The notes: generated by a model not told the origin, from the sequence alone. Positions 17,285 to 26,385 are shown, numbered from the stretch's first letter. The stretch is 51,052 nucleotides of DNA from Candidatus Equimonas faecalis (GCA_018066245.1 JAGHRT010000016.1:1-51052); one strand, 5' to 3'. A program made the numbers and translations.

Positions 17285-17353
17285 GAAAAATTAGTCCGCC
17301 GATAGGAAAGACTGTCGGCGGACTAATTTCAACTGTCGGCGGATTAGGAGCGG
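17285..17353 (-). terminator. Inverted 21-bp repeats forming a terminator-like hairpin after the DPP-IV-like gene
   Basis: One 21-bp unit in inverse orientation (17285-17305) faces two direct units (17312-17332 and 17333-17353). On the minus strand the facing pair forms a stem of about 18-19 bp with a 6-nt loop (TCTTTC) and ends in TAATTTTTCC. This is what an intrinsic terminator needs, and it lies about 40 bp past the peptidase stop. It belongs to the same family as the repeats inside dnaX and the P-ATPase. Confidence 0.75.
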
Positions 17354-17371
17354 TCAGGGCCGCCCTGCTGC

Positions 17372-19543
17372 CTACAGGTTCTGCTTGAAGTGGCGGAGAA
17401 TGCGGGAGAGGAGGTGCTTGCGCGTGTTGCCGCCGTAGATGGAGTGGTTGCGGTTGCGGTAGATTTGGCAGTCGAAGGGCTTGTCGGCTTGGACGAGGGC
17501 CTCGCTCATCTCGGTGAAGTTACGGAAGTGTACGTTGTCGGCGGCGGTGCCGTGGATGAGCAGAAGCGCACCCTGGATGCGTGAGGCGCGGGCTATGGGG
17601 CAGTCGTCGTAGCCGTCGGGGTTCTCCTGCGGGGTGCGCATGAAGCGCTCGGTGTAGGCGCTGTCGTAGAAACGCCAGGAGGTTACGGGAGCCACGGCGC
17701 AGCCTGCCTTGAAAACGGCCTGTCCGCCGGGGGCTTCAGCCATAGCCATAAGGGCGTTGAAACCGCCGAAGCTCCATCCCCAGATGCCGATGCGGCTGCC
17801 ATCGATGTAGGGCAGTTGGGCGAGGGCCTGGGCTGCTGCGGCCTGGTCGTGGGCTTCGAGCTGGCCGAGGCGGAGATAGGTACACTTTTCCCACTCTGCG
17901 CCTCGGAAGCCGGTGCCTCGGCCGTCCACGACCACGGAGATGTAGCCCTCCTGGGCGAACACGCTTTCAAGTGCGCCGCCCGGCTGGAAACCGCAGCTCC
18001 AGGAGTCGGTAACTTCCTGCGAGCCGGGGCCGCTGTACTGGTACATGATGACCGGATAGCGGCGCGAGGGATTGAAATCGCGCGGACGGAGCATCCAGGC
18101 GTTCAACTGGAGGCCGTCGGCGGTGGTGAGGGTGAGCAGTTCCTTCTGGCCGAACAGCTTGTCGGCCTGCTGGCGCAGGGCGTCGTTGGTGATGAGCGTG
18201 TGGAGCGTGCGGCCGGAGGCATCGCAAACGGTGGTTACGGGCGGCTGGTTTATGGTGCTGTAGGTATTGACGTAGTAGCGGTAGTTCTTGCTGAAGGTGG
18301 CGGCGTTTGTACCTGCCTGCTGGGAGAGCTTGGTGGTGCGGCCCTTGCGGTCGGTGGCATAGACGGCGCGGCGGAGGGGAGATTCCTGGGTGGAGGTGTA
18401 GAAGAAGCGGCCTGTGGCCGTATCGTAGCCGTGGAAGCTCGTTACCTCAAAGTCGCCCTGCGTAACGGTCTGTTCGAGGTTGCCCTGGAGTGTGTACCAG
18501 TAGAGGTGCTGATGGCCCGTGCGCTCCGATAGGATGGCGAAATGTCCCGGATAGAACTGCAGGTCGGTGTAGGCCGACTCATTGACGTAGTGGGGGATTT
18601 CTTCGCGCAGGACCTGCCGTGCCACGGTGCTGCGGGGGTTGGCCATGTAGATGTCCATACGGTCCTGATGACGATTGAGCGTTACGACGCACACCTTGTC
18701 GGCATCGCTGGTCGTGGCAATGCGGGGAATGTAGTCGTCGGCGGCGAGGGGGATGTCAAGCTGCCGCGTGTTGCGGTTCTTCAAGTCGTAGGAATGCACA
18801 CTCACGGTGGCGTTGGCCGCACCGGCTACGGGGTATTTGTAGGAATAGGGGTAGGGCAGGCGCTCGGAGGAGTACATGGGCATGTCGTAAACCTGCACTC
18901 CGCTCTCGTCGTAGCGCACCCAAACAAGCAACTCGCTGTCGGCAGAGAAGCAGAAGGAGCGTGACGTGGAGAACTCCTCCTCGTTCACCCAGTCGGGGAT
19001 GCCGTTGGAGATTTTACCCTGCGCACCGTCGCGGGTAACCTGCGTTTCAGCATTGCCGTAGAGGAGTTTCACGACGTAGAGGTTGCCTTCACGGGCGAAG
19101 GCCACGACGTTGCCGTCGGGGGAGAAGGTGGGCGCCATCTGGGGCCCGCCGTCGGAGAGGGGCTCCAAGCGGTTGTTGGCGACTTCGTAGATGTACCAGT
19201 CGGCGGTGAAGGTGCGACGATAGACGTACTTGGTGTTTGTCTGAATAAGGATGCGGCTTTCGTCGGGGGAGATGATGTAGCCGTCGATGGTAGAGAGGTT
19301 TGTCTTGCTGCGGGCGGTGGCTACGTCGAATAGGGTGGCGATGCCCTTGCCCGTGCGGAAGGAGGTGCGCACGATGCGCTTGTTGTCGATAAGCTGGGAG
19401 TAGGATTCGCCGTCGGCCATAGGGGTGAGGGCGGCGAGGGACTGTGGCATGTACTTGCCTGCGGCTACATCGGCGATGCTGAGCTGTGCCTTGACGCCGG
19501 GTGCGGACAGCAGGCAGAAAAGGAGGGGGAGGATGCGTTTCAT
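17372..19543 (-). CDS. Dipeptidyl peptidase IV-like S9 serine peptidase, secreted
   Basis: Exported exopeptidase that would release Xaa-Pro or Xaa-Ala dipeptides in the periplasm. Signal peptide MKRILPLLFCLLSAPGVKAQ; beta-propeller (about 40-480), with the glutamate motif DWVNEEEF that anchors the substrate N-terminus in DPP-IV. The C-terminal alpha/beta hydrolase domain has Ser591 (GWSFGG), Asp669 (GTAADNVHF) and His700 (RNRNHSIYG). At 723 residues the length is normal for the family. It is the last gene of the long minus-strand run, 39 bp after the P-ATPase. Such enzymes support amino-acid and peptide use in Prevotella and Porphyromonas; that role is inferred. Confidence 0.95.
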   Translation of the reverse strand: MKRILPLLFCLLSAPGVKAQLSIADVAAGKYMPQSLAALTPMADGESYSQLIDNKRIVRTSFRTGKGIATLFDVATARSKTNLSTIDGYIISPDESRILIQTNTKYVYRRTFTADWYIYEVANNRLEPLSDGGPQMAPTFSPDGNVVAFAREGNLYVVKLLYGNAETQVTRDGAQGKISNGIPDWVNEEEFSTSRSFCFSADSELLVWVRYDESGVQVYDMPMYSSERLPYPYSYKYPVAGAANATVSVHSYDLKNRNTRQLDIPLAADDYIPRIATTSDADKVCVVTLNRHQDRMDIYMANPRSTVARQVLREEIPHYVNESAYTDLQFYPGHFAILSERTGHQHLYWYTLQGNLEQTVTQGDFEVTSFHGYDTATGRFFYTSTQESPLRRAVYATDRKGRTTKLSQQAGTNAATFSKNYRYYVNTYSTINQPPVTTVCDASGRTLHTLITNDALRQQADKLFGQKELLTLTTADGLQLNAWMLRPRDFNPSRRYPVIMYQYSGPGSQEVTDSWSCGFQPGGALESVFAQEGYISVVVDGRGTGFRGAEWEKCTYLRLGQLEAHDQAAAAQALAQLPYIDGSRIGIWGWSFGGFNALMAMAEAPGGQAVFKAGCAVAPVTSWRFYDSAYTERFMRTPQENPDGYDDCPIARASRIQGALLLIHGTAADNVHFRNFTEMSEALVQADKPFDCQIYRNRNHSIYGGNTRKHLLSRILRHFKQNL

Positions 19544-19582
19544 GTATGTGGAGTTGTATGGATTAGTAATGTGTGAATGGAT

Positions 19583-22291
19583 TTATCGGCTGTTTGCTCC
19601 ATTTGCCGCTTTGCCGGCTTTTACTGTCCGGTAGATGTCGGGCACGATGAGGAAGGGAGCGGTGAGCCCGACTATGGTGAGCAGTTCCTCCATGCTGAGG
19701 CGGCTTACCTGGAAGAGTTCGGGCAGGACTTCCACTATGGCCAGTTGGCCCAGGAGTATGGCGAGGGCGATGGCCACGAAGGCTGTGGAGAAGTGGCTGT
19801 GGAACCGGCTGGGGTGGCGCAGGATGTCGCAGATGTCGAGCAGGAGGCTGCGCGAGGTGCGGTAGTAGCGCACGTTGAAGAGGTTCCAGAATTGCAGGAA
19901 AACGAAGAATGTGAAGAACTGCACCACGGGGAAGTGGCCCGGGAAAAGGATGGGGCCTTCCCACACCACGGCGGCGAGGAGGAACTGCGTAAGCCCCACG
20001 CCGGCAATGCGGCGGAGCATGGGATTGTCGATGATGTGCGCCTTCTGGCTGCGGGGCTTCTCGTCCATCACCTTGGGGTCGGCGGGCAGGGAGGAGAGGG
20101 CCATGGCAGCGAAGGTGTCCATGATGAGATTAACCCAGAGCATCTGCGTAACGGTGAGGGGCGACTCCGTGCCGGTGAAGGCTCCGATGAACACAATCAG
20201 GCAGGCGGCCACGTTCACGGTGAGCTGGAAGAGCAGGAAGCGGCGGATGTTCTGATAGAGGGAGCGGCCCCAAAGTATGGCTCTATTGATGGAGGCGAAG
20301 GAGTCGTCGATAATGGTGATGTCCGAAGCTTCTTTGGCGTGTGCCGTGCCGCTGCCCATCGACAGTCCCACCTGGGCTTTGGCCAGGGCGGGGGCGTCGT
20401 TGGTGCCGTCGCCGGTAACGGCCACTACCTCGCCGAGCTGTTGGAGCAGGGCTACGAGGCGGGCCTTGTCGTCGGGGCGGGCGCGGGCTATTATCTTGAG
20501 CGTGGCCACGCGTTGCAGGGCTTCTTCATCGCTGAGGGCGGCGAAGCCGGGGCCGGTGAGGACTGTGCCCGCTTCGCTTTCCTTAGAAGAAAGCGAGCCG
20601 GCGGGCTGGTGCAAACTATCGGCGGAGTAGGAAAAACTGTCGGCGGACTTGTGCGAACTGTCGGCGGAGTAGTTTTCACTGTCCTTAGAGGGGGTGGAAG
20701 CCTCCTGTGGGAAAAGGCCGATTTGCCGTCCGATTTCAGTGGCTGTGCCTACGGTGTCGCCCGTTACGATTATGACGCGCACGCCGGCACGCTGGGTGCA
20801 GGTGGCTATGGCTTCCCTCACGTCGCCGCGCAGCGGGTCCATGATGCCCACTATGCCGAGGAAATGGCGCTTTCCGCCTGTTTCTACGGCGAAACCGAGG
20901 GTGCGCATGGCCTTGCCCTGCCATTCGGCCAACTGCTTCATAATGTCCACGTCCGTGGGCTGGCAGGTGGGCAGAAGTATTTCGGAAGCCCCTTTGAGGA
21001 ACGTAAGGCGCACGCCGTCGCGCTCTACGGTGGTGCTCATGAACTTACGCTCGGAGCTGAAGGGCACGCGGTCGATGATTGTCCACTGGCTGCGCAGGGT
21101 GCGGTAGTCCACGCCTCGGTCGGCCAGCCAGTGGAGCAGGGCGCCCTCGGTGGGGTTGCCGAGGGCCTTCACCGTACCGTCGGCAGAAGTGGAAAGCTCT
21201 GCGGTGGAGTTCAGGGCGCAGCAGAGGACAAAGGCCTGCTGCAAAGCTTCATGGGCAGGGAGGCTCTCCGTATCGGGCAAGGGGAGGGAAAGATGCTCCA
21301 CCACTTGCATACGGTTTTGCGTAAGGGTGCCGGTCTTGTCGGTACAGATGACTGTGGCGGCTCCCATCGTCTCGCAGGCGTGGAGCTTGCGCACGAGATT
21401 GTTCTCGCGGAGCATCCTGCGCATACTCAGGGCCAGGCTCATCGTGATGCTCATGGGCAAGCCCTCGGGCACGGCCACGGCAATCAGGGCCACGGCCAGC
21501 ATGATGCTCTCAAGGGTGTATTGCACGAAGTGGAGCATCAGGAATTGCTCGCCCGCTCCTTCGCCCAGCAGGAAGTAGCAGAGCATACGCCCCGCCACCA
21601 CAAGTGCGGCGATGGCCACGGCGGCTCCGCTCACCTGCTTGCCGAGGGCGGAGAGCTGGCGGTTGAGCGGCGTCTGCACCGTGCGCCCTTCGCGCACCTT
21701 CATGGCTCCGCGCCCCTCTTCCGTATTGATGCCGATGGCTGTGATACGCAGCAGGGCATAGCCCTCAAGGAGTGTGTTGCCGCGCAGCAGGAGGTCGGAG
21801 GCGTAGGTGGCGTGGGCATCCTGCCGGTCGGCCTTGTGTGATTTCGTAACGCTGGGTTCGCCCGTGAAAGCGCTTTCGTCCACGCGCAACTGCTGGCTGT
21901 CTTCAAGGCAGCCGTCGGCAGGCACTTCGTCGCCGCTTTCCAGGCGCACGAGGTCGCCCACCGTGATGTCCTTCTTCGGCACTTCCACAAACTGTCCGTC
22001 GCGGAGCACCTTCACGGGGGCTTCGTCGTTGGTCTGGTTCAGCACCTGAAACTCCTTTTCGGCCTTCACTTCGAGGATGAAGCCGACACCCGTGGCCAGG
22101 AGCAGGGCCACGAGCACGCCGAGGGGCTCAAACAGCACTTCGGTGCCTGCACCGTGGCCGTACTCGTAGAGGCTGATGGCCGATGAGAGGACAAAGACCA
22201 CCAGCAGTACGATGATGAGCGGGTCGGCAAACTTGCGTAGGAAGCCTCTCCAAAGAGGCTCTGGCGTAGGGGGGGGGATGATGTTCTTCAA
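19583..22291 (-). CDS. Calcium-type P-type ATPase (PMCA/PMR1-like, TTG start)
   Basis: P2-type ATPase, probably exporting Ca2+. It has the phosphorylation motif CDKTGTLTQNRM, a TGES-like loop changed to FTGEPS, TM4 AVPEGLP, and the hinge GDGTNDAPALAKA. About ten membrane helices fit the 902 residues. The start is TTG at 22291, overlapping the 5'-nucleotidase stop (TTGA), with no in-frame ATG upstream. The conserved core begins at once (NIIPPPTPEPLW), so the usual 20-25 N-terminal residues are missing. Residues about 539-566 (YSADSSHKSADSFSYSADS) are an insertion in the P-domain made of the 21-bp repeat. Cation choice is inferred from family resemblance. Confidence 0.93.
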   Translation of the reverse strand: MKNIIPPPTPEPLWRGFLRKFADPLIIVLLVVFVLSSAISLYEYGHGAGTEVLFEPLGVLVALLLATGVGFILEVKAEKEFQVLNQTNDEAPVKVLRDGQFVEVPKKDITVGDLVRLESGDEVPADGCLEDSQQLRVDESAFTGEPSVTKSHKADRQDAHATYASDLLLRGNTLLEGYALLRITAIGINTEEGRGAMKVREGRTVQTPLNRQLSALGKQVSGAAVAIAALVVAGRMLCYFLLGEGAGEQFLMLHFVQYTLESIMLAVALIAVAVPEGLPMSITMSLALSMRRMLRENNLVRKLHACETMGAATVICTDKTGTLTQNRMQVVEHLSLPLPDTESLPAHEALQQAFVLCCALNSTAELSTSADGTVKALGNPTEGALLHWLADRGVDYRTLRSQWTIIDRVPFSSERKFMSTTVERDGVRLTFLKGASEILLPTCQPTDVDIMKQLAEWQGKAMRTLGFAVETGGKRHFLGIVGIMDPLRGDVREAIATCTQRAGVRVIIVTGDTVGTATEIGRQIGLFPQEASTPSKDSENYSADSSHKSADSFSYSADSLHQPAGSLSSKESEAGTVLTGPGFAALSDEEALQRVATLKIIARARPDDKARLVALLQQLGEVVAVTGDGTNDAPALAKAQVGLSMGSGTAHAKEASDITIIDDSFASINRAILWGRSLYQNIRRFLLFQLTVNVAACLIVFIGAFTGTESPLTVTQMLWVNLIMDTFAAMALSSLPADPKVMDEKPRSQKAHIIDNPMLRRIAGVGLTQFLLAAVVWEGPILFPGHFPVVQFFTFFVFLQFWNLFNVRYYRTSRSLLLDICDILRHPSRFHSHFSTAFVAIALAILLGQLAIVEVLPELFQVSRLSMEELLTIVGLTAPFLIVPDIYRTVKAGKAANGANSR
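20595..20678 (-). repeat. In-frame 21-bp repeats inside the P-type ATPase
   Basis: Three good units start at 20616, 20637 and 20658 (CTATCGGCGGAGTAGG..., CTGTCGGCGGACTTGTG..., CTGTCGGCGGAGTAGTT...), with a degenerate one at 20595. On the coding strand the core is read as (T)CC-GCC-GAC-AG(T), giving Ser-Ala-Asp-Ser. That is a different frame from the Pro-Pro-Thr reading of the same core in dnaX. Confidence 0.9.
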
Positions 22292-23937
22292 ATCTCCTTC
22301 TGCGTCTTTAAATAGTTGATGAATACGTCGGTCAGGTGGGGCATGTCAAGTCCGTCCACCATCTGGGATTCGGGCAGGTGGGCGGGATTGAAGCCGTCGC
22401 CGCCGCCTGCCAGAAACTCGTCGGCCACGACATAGCACACCGCCGTGTCGGAGAGCTTCAGCTGGCTGCCGTCGTCGAAGTGGTAGGTCAGGGCTTTCAC
22501 GTGCCCCTTCTTGTCAAACTGCGGGGTGAGCGGAGCGAATTGCAGGTAGCCGTAGCGCTCGTTGTGGAGGCCGTGGTCGATGATGTCGCGCAGTTGCTTG
22601 CCCGTGAGGCGGAACACTTTCATGGCGTTGTCGAATGGCAACACCTCGCCTATGTCCAGCACGCGCACGGGGCCGGCGGAGAGACCGCTGCGCATACACC
22701 CGATATGACTGACGCCCACGATGATGTCCCTGTCGGTGAAGCCCTTCTGCCGGCGGGCGGCATGGATGAAAGAGCGGGTAACGAGCTGGCCCATGCGCGT
22801 CTGGTCGTGGCGCATTTCCACACGGTCGAAAGGAATGGTCTCACGGACAGTGGTAACATAGTCGCCGATAGGCGTGCCGGCACGGGTGCGGGTGGTGGCC
22901 AGCTGTTCCTCAATTTGCGCTTGCAGGCGGGCAGCCTTCGGCGAAAGCAGGGCCTTGGGAGTTACCTCTACGAGCCTTGTCTCTGCACTGAGCACCTGTA
23001 GCGACGCGGAGTCGAGTTCGAGCATCGTGATGCCCACGTGCTGGCCGTTCTTGCCGGCTTGTATGACGGGGTAGTTGATTTCGTTGATGGTGCCGCTTAC
23101 CCTTTGATGGCTGTGGCCGGATATGATGGCGCAGAATTGCGGGTCGTTCAGGCTCGTCAGCTGAAGCGAGTCGGCATCGTCCCATCTGGGCACAAGCATC
23201 GTAAGGGTGCCGAAACCGCCTTGGGGGGCAAAGCGTGTGCCTTGGTGCGTGAGGATGAGGCGTGCGTCGGCCTGGCGCACGGCCTCGTAGCCAGGCGTGC
23301 GGCTGAGTGAATCGATGATGCCGACTGCGTCGCCGCAGAAGCTCAGTCCTTTGAGTTTGGATTTAGAGGCTTGCAGGGGCGTGCTGCTTGTGGTAAGGCC
23401 CAGGAAGGCCAGGCGGAAGTTGCGGCCGTCGGGCAGGGCGATGGTTTCTACGCGCGTAGGTTCGCAGAACGGCGGGCGCGAGGTCGTGCCGTCGAACACG
23501 GGGCTGGCCGCATCGCATCGTATGTTGGCGCTCACATAGTGGAGGTCCCAGTCGGCCGGGCGCAGGCTGACGTTGGTGTGCCAGCGGTCCAGCAGGGCGG
23601 GTTGCCCCTCGTCGAACTCGTGGTTGCCGATGGCTGAGAGCCGGATGCCGCAGTCTTTGAAGAATTGGGGCAGCAGCGTGTGGGGACGGGTGGCTTGATA
23701 GAAGTATGAGCCGCCGAAGTTGTCGCCGGCCGACACGACGATGTGCAGGGGATAGACTTTTTTCAGCGAGTCGAGGGTTTCTACCACGGCGGCAGCACCT
23801 GGGATGTGCTTGAAGTCGTCGCGTACAAAGCTGCCGTGGAAGTCGTTGATGCTCATCACGGCCACGTTGATGGTGCTCTGTGCCGTGAGACTGAGCGCTG
23901 CCCCTATAATATATATAAGGAGTGGAATACGTTTCAT
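22288..23937 (-). CDS. Secreted 5'-nucleotidase / UshA-like metallophosphoesterase
   Basis: Periplasmic enzyme that dephosphorylates nucleotides (or UDP-sugars). Signal peptide MKRIPLLIYIIGAALSLTAQ. The two-metal domain has MSINDFHGSF, SAGDNFGGSYF, AIGNHEFDEG, LTHQGT and ISGHSHQRVSG. The C-terminal substrate domain (about 350-549) has VGVSHIGCMRSG, LPFDNAMKVFRLTGKQLRDIID and DEFLAGGGDGF. At 549 residues the length is normal. It starts 6 bp after obgE and overlaps the P-ATPase start by 4 bases. With hpt and adk in the same run, purine salvage is a reasonable context, although ObgE and the ATPase are unrelated to it. Confidence 0.94.
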   Translation of the reverse strand: MKRIPLLIYIIGAALSLTAQSTINVAVMSINDFHGSFVRDDFKHIPGAAAVVETLDSLKKVYPLHIVVSAGDNFGGSYFYQATRPHTLLPQFFKDCGIRLSAIGNHEFDEGQPALLDRWHTNVSLRPADWDLHYVSANIRCDAASPVFDGTTSRPPFCEPTRVETIALPDGRNFRLAFLGLTTSSTPLQASKSKLKGLSFCGDAVGIIDSLSRTPGYEAVRQADARLILTHQGTRFAPQGGFGTLTMLVPRWDDADSLQLTSLNDPQFCAIISGHSHQRVSGTINEINYPVIQAGKNGQHVGITMLELDSASLQVLSAETRLVEVTPKALLSPKAARLQAQIEEQLATTRTRAGTPIGDYVTTVRETIPFDRVEMRHDQTRMGQLVTRSFIHAARRQKGFTDRDIIVGVSHIGCMRSGLSAGPVRVLDIGEVLPFDNAMKVFRLTGKQLRDIIDHGLHNERYGYLQFAPLTPQFDKKGHVKALTYHFDDGSQLKLSDTAVCYVVADEFLAGGGDGFNPAHLPESQMVDGLDMPHLTDVFINYLKTQKEI

Positions 23938-23943
23938 GGATGC

Positions 23944-25110
23944 TTAGTTGTTTTCTTCCAGTTCGTCGATGTCGTATTCTTCGATGTCGAGTTCGTCCTC
24001 CTCGATGTCTTCCACGCTGTCGTCCTCCCAGTCGGCAAAGTCGGCGTCGAAGGCCGGCACTTCGCGGTCGCGGTGGACGATGCTGCCGCCCTCCGCTTGC
24101 ATGGAGAGCTTGTTGGATTCGGAGTTGAGTTCCTCCCACAGCATGTCCTTCAGGGCGGGTATGCCTTGCCCGCTCACCGCGCTTATGAACACCACGGGGA
24201 GGTCATCGGGGAGGTCCTGCCGCAGCATTTCGATGAGTTCCTCGTCGAGCAAGTCGCACTTGGTTACGGCCAGGATGCGGTGCTTGTCGAGCAGGCCGGG
24301 GTTGAACTGTTCCAACTCGCCCAGCAGAATTTCATATTCGCGGCGGATGTCGTCGGTGTCGCCCGGCACCATGAACAACAGGAGGGAGTTGCGCTCAATG
24401 TGGCGGAGGAAGCGCAGGCCGAGGCCGCGCCCTTCGGCTGCCCCCTCTATGATGCCGGGAATGTCGGCCATGACGAAGGAGCGCCCGTCGCGGTAGGGCA
24501 CGATGCCCAGGGAGGGCTCCAGCGTGGTGAAGGGGTAGTTGGCAATTTTGGGCCTAGCCTGGCTGACGGCACTCACAAGGGTGCTCTTGCCCGCATTGGG
24601 AAATCCCACGAGGCCCACGTCGGCCAGCAGTTTCAGTTCCAGGATGACCATCATCTCCTGCATGGGTTCGCCGGGCTGGGCGTAGCGCGGGGCTTGGTTG
24701 GTGGCTGTGCGGAACTGGTAGTTGCCCAGTCCGCCGCGTCCGCCCTTGAGGAGCATGACCACCTGCCCGTCTTTGCTCACGTCGCACAGGAACTTGCCCG
24801 TCTCTGCGTCGTAGGCCACGGTGCCGGGGGGCACGTCGATGTAGCGGTCGTCGCCGTCGCTGCCATGCGAGCAGCACTTGCTGCCGTTGCCGCCGTGCCC
24901 TGCGAAAATGTGCTTTTCGTAGCGCAGATGGAGCAGCGTCCAGTAGTTGTGGTTGCCCCGCAGGTAGATGTGTCCGCCGCGCCCGCCGTCGCCGCCGTCG
25001 GGCCCGCCGTTGGGCTGGTACTTGGCGCGGTGAAGGTGCATAGAGCCGCGGCCACCCTTTCCTGAGCGGCAATAGATTTTTACGTAATCAACAAAATTCG
25101 TTTCTGCCAT
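23944..25110 (-). CDS. obgE: GTPase ObgE/CgtA
   Basis: Essential ribosome-associated GTPase acting in 50S assembly and stress control. The N-terminal Obg fold is glycine-rich ([18 protein letters not shown], about residues 34-51). It is followed by the G domain with G1 GFPNAGKST, switch [14 protein letters not shown]3 [10 protein letters not shown]4 TKCD and G5 SAVSG. Residues after about 340 form a highly acidic tail rich in Asp and Glu ([20 protein letters not shown]), common in Bacteroidetes ObgE but of unknown role. It has 388 residues. It follows adk across a 138-bp gap that contains three 21-bp repeats. Confidence 0.97.
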   Translation of the reverse strand: MAETNFVDYVKIYCRSGKGGRGSMHLHRAKYQPNGGPDGGDGGRGGHIYLRGNHNYWTLLHLRYEKHIFAGHGGNGSKCCSHGSDGDDRYIDVPPGTVAYDAETGKFLCDVSKDGQVVMLLKGGRGGLGNYQFRTATNQAPRYAQPGEPMQEMMVILELKLLADVGLVGFPNAGKSTLVSAVSQARPKIANYPFTTLEPSLGIVPYRDGRSFVMADIPGIIEGAAEGRGLGLRFLRHIERNSLLLFMVPGDTDDIRREYEILLGELEQFNPGLLDKHRILAVTKCDLLDEELIEMLRQDLPDDLPVVFISAVSGQGIPALKDMLWEELNSESNKLSMQAEGGSIVHRDREVPAFDADFADWEDDSVEDIEEDELDIEEYDIDELEENN

Positions 25111-25137
25111 TGTGGGGAGTGGTGGGGTTAGGAGTAG

Positions 25138-25200
25138 GCGAAACTAGTCCGCCGATAGGACAGACTAGTCCGCCGATAGTTGAAATTAGTCCGCCGACAG
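25138..25200 (-). repeat. Three tandem 21-bp units between adk and obgE
   Basis: Units at 25138-25158, 25159-25179 and 25180-25200 (minus-strand core CTATCGGCGG or CTGTCGGCGG; variable halves ACTAGTTTCGC, ACTAGTCTGTC and ACTAATTTCAA). The last variable half is identical to one at 17322-17332. They lie within the untranslated gap, in the same orientation relative to transcription as the units in dnaX. Confidence 0.9.
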
Positions 25201-25248
25201 GAACGCCTGGTCTTTGGGGTGTTGTTCCTGCCGGTGGAATAGGCTTGT

Positions 25249-25818
25249 TCAGAGTGCGTCGATGACGGCGCAGAGTGCGGCATTGATTTCCTCAAGGGAG
25301 CCGATGCCCTTCACGGCGTGGCGCAGGCCTTCCTTTTCGTACCAGTCGGCCAGCGGCTGCGTCTGCGTGTGATACACTTTCAGGCGGGCGGCAATCGTCT
25401 CGGCGTTGTCGTCGGCACGGCCCGAGGTCTTGCCGCGATTGATGAGGCGGGTCATCAGTTCCTCGTCGGGTACGTCGAGCTCAAGCATGGCGCTGACGGC
25501 CGTACCGCGCTGGGCGAGCATCTCTTTCAGGGCCTCGGCCTGCGGAATGGTGCGGGGGAAGCCGTCGAAGATAAGCCCCTCGCACGGGCAGAGGGAGTCG
25601 TAGGTGCTGGCCAGGATTTGGATCATCAGGTCATCGGGGATGAGCTGCCCCTGGGAGATGTAGTTCTGGGCCGTGTGCCCCAAGTCGGTGCCGGCCTTGA
25701 TTTCGGCGCGGAGCACGTCGCCGGTGCTGATGTGCTTGAAGCCGTACTTTTGCATGAGCAGTTCGCTCTGTGTGCCTTTTCCTGAACCGGGGGCACCGAA
25801 AATAACGATGTTTTTCAT
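25249..25818 (-). CDS. adk: Adenylate kinase
   Basis: Interconverts AMP + ATP and 2 ADP in the cytoplasm. The 189 residues include the P-loop GAPGSGKGTQS, the AMP-binding HISTGDVLRAEI, FDGFPRTIPQAEAL and the lid region with GRADD. The lid is short, without the zinc-type insertion, as in short-form bacterial enzymes. The gene starts 24 bp after hpt; the two are very often paired in Bacteroidetes. The next gene, obgE, is also frequently downstream. Confidence 0.97.
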   Translation of the reverse strand: MKNIVIFGAPGSGKGTQSELLMQKYGFKHISTGDVLRAEIKAGTDLGHTAQNYISQGQLIPDDLMIQILASTYDSLCPCEGLIFDGFPRTIPQAEALKEMLAQRGTAVSAMLELDVPDEELMTRLINRGKTSGRADDNAETIAARLKVYHTQTQPLADWYEKEGLRHAVKGIGSLEEINAALCAVIDAL

Positions 25819-25842
25819 CTTTCTGTATGCGTGTTTTGTGAG

Positions 25843-26385
25843 TTAGTCTTCTGCGAGTGTGTAGATGTCGGGGAGTTCGCGCCCGAGGCCGTCGTAGTCG
25901 AGGCCGTAGCCGAGAATGAAGTCGTTGGGTATCTCGAAGCAGCAGTATTTTATGGGCAAGTCTTTCACTTTCAGGTTGCCGGGCTTCACGAGCAGGGCGC
26001 AGATGGCGATGCTCCGGGGATTTTTCTTTCGGAGCAGGGCAATGAGTTCCTGCATCGTAAGGCCGCTGTCGATGATGTCTTCGATGATGACCACGTCGCG
26101 GCCTTCAATGTCTTCTTTCAGGCCGAGCACTTCTCTTACTTGGCCGGTGGAGTTGGTGCCTTCGTAGGACGACACGCGCATGAAGGCGATTTCGCTGGGC
26201 GTGGCTACACTCCTGACGAGATCGGCGGCAAAGATGAAGGCACCGGTCAGCACGCTGATGAACATGGGCGTGCGACCTTCGTAGTCGTGGCTTATCTGCG
26301 TTCCGATTTCCTGTACGCGGGCTTGGATTTTCGAGGCCGGCATCGACACTTTGAAGCGTTTGTCTTTTACGATTATGGGTTGCAT
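25843..26385 (-). CDS. hpt: Hypoxanthine phosphoribosyltransferase
   Basis: Purine salvage: converts hypoxanthine (and perhaps guanine) plus PRPP to IMP/GMP. The 180-residue protein has the PRPP-binding loop VVIIEDIIDSGLTM (about residues 95-108), the flexible-loop segment MRVSSYEGTNSTG and the base-contact region PIKYCCFEIPNDFILGYGLDYD. It is the first gene of the hpt-adk-obgE-nucleotidase-ATPase-peptidase run. No promoter of the standard layout was found in the 49 bp between it and the upstream peptidase gene, so some read-through is possible. Confidence 0.95.
   Translation of the reverse strand: MQPIIVKDKRFKVSMPASKIQARVQEIGTQISHDYEGRTPMFISVLTGAFIFAADLVRSVATPSEIAFMRVSSYEGTNSTGQVREVLGLKEDIEGRDVVIIEDIIDSGLTMQELIALLRKKNPRSIAICALLVKPGNLKVKDLPIKYCCFEIPNDFILGYGLDYDGLGRELPDIYTLAED

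Noticed and set aside
19577..21841. 754-codon plus-strand frame opposite the P-type ATPase
   Set aside because: Antisense shadow with biased composition; the minus-strand gene carries every P-ATPase motif.
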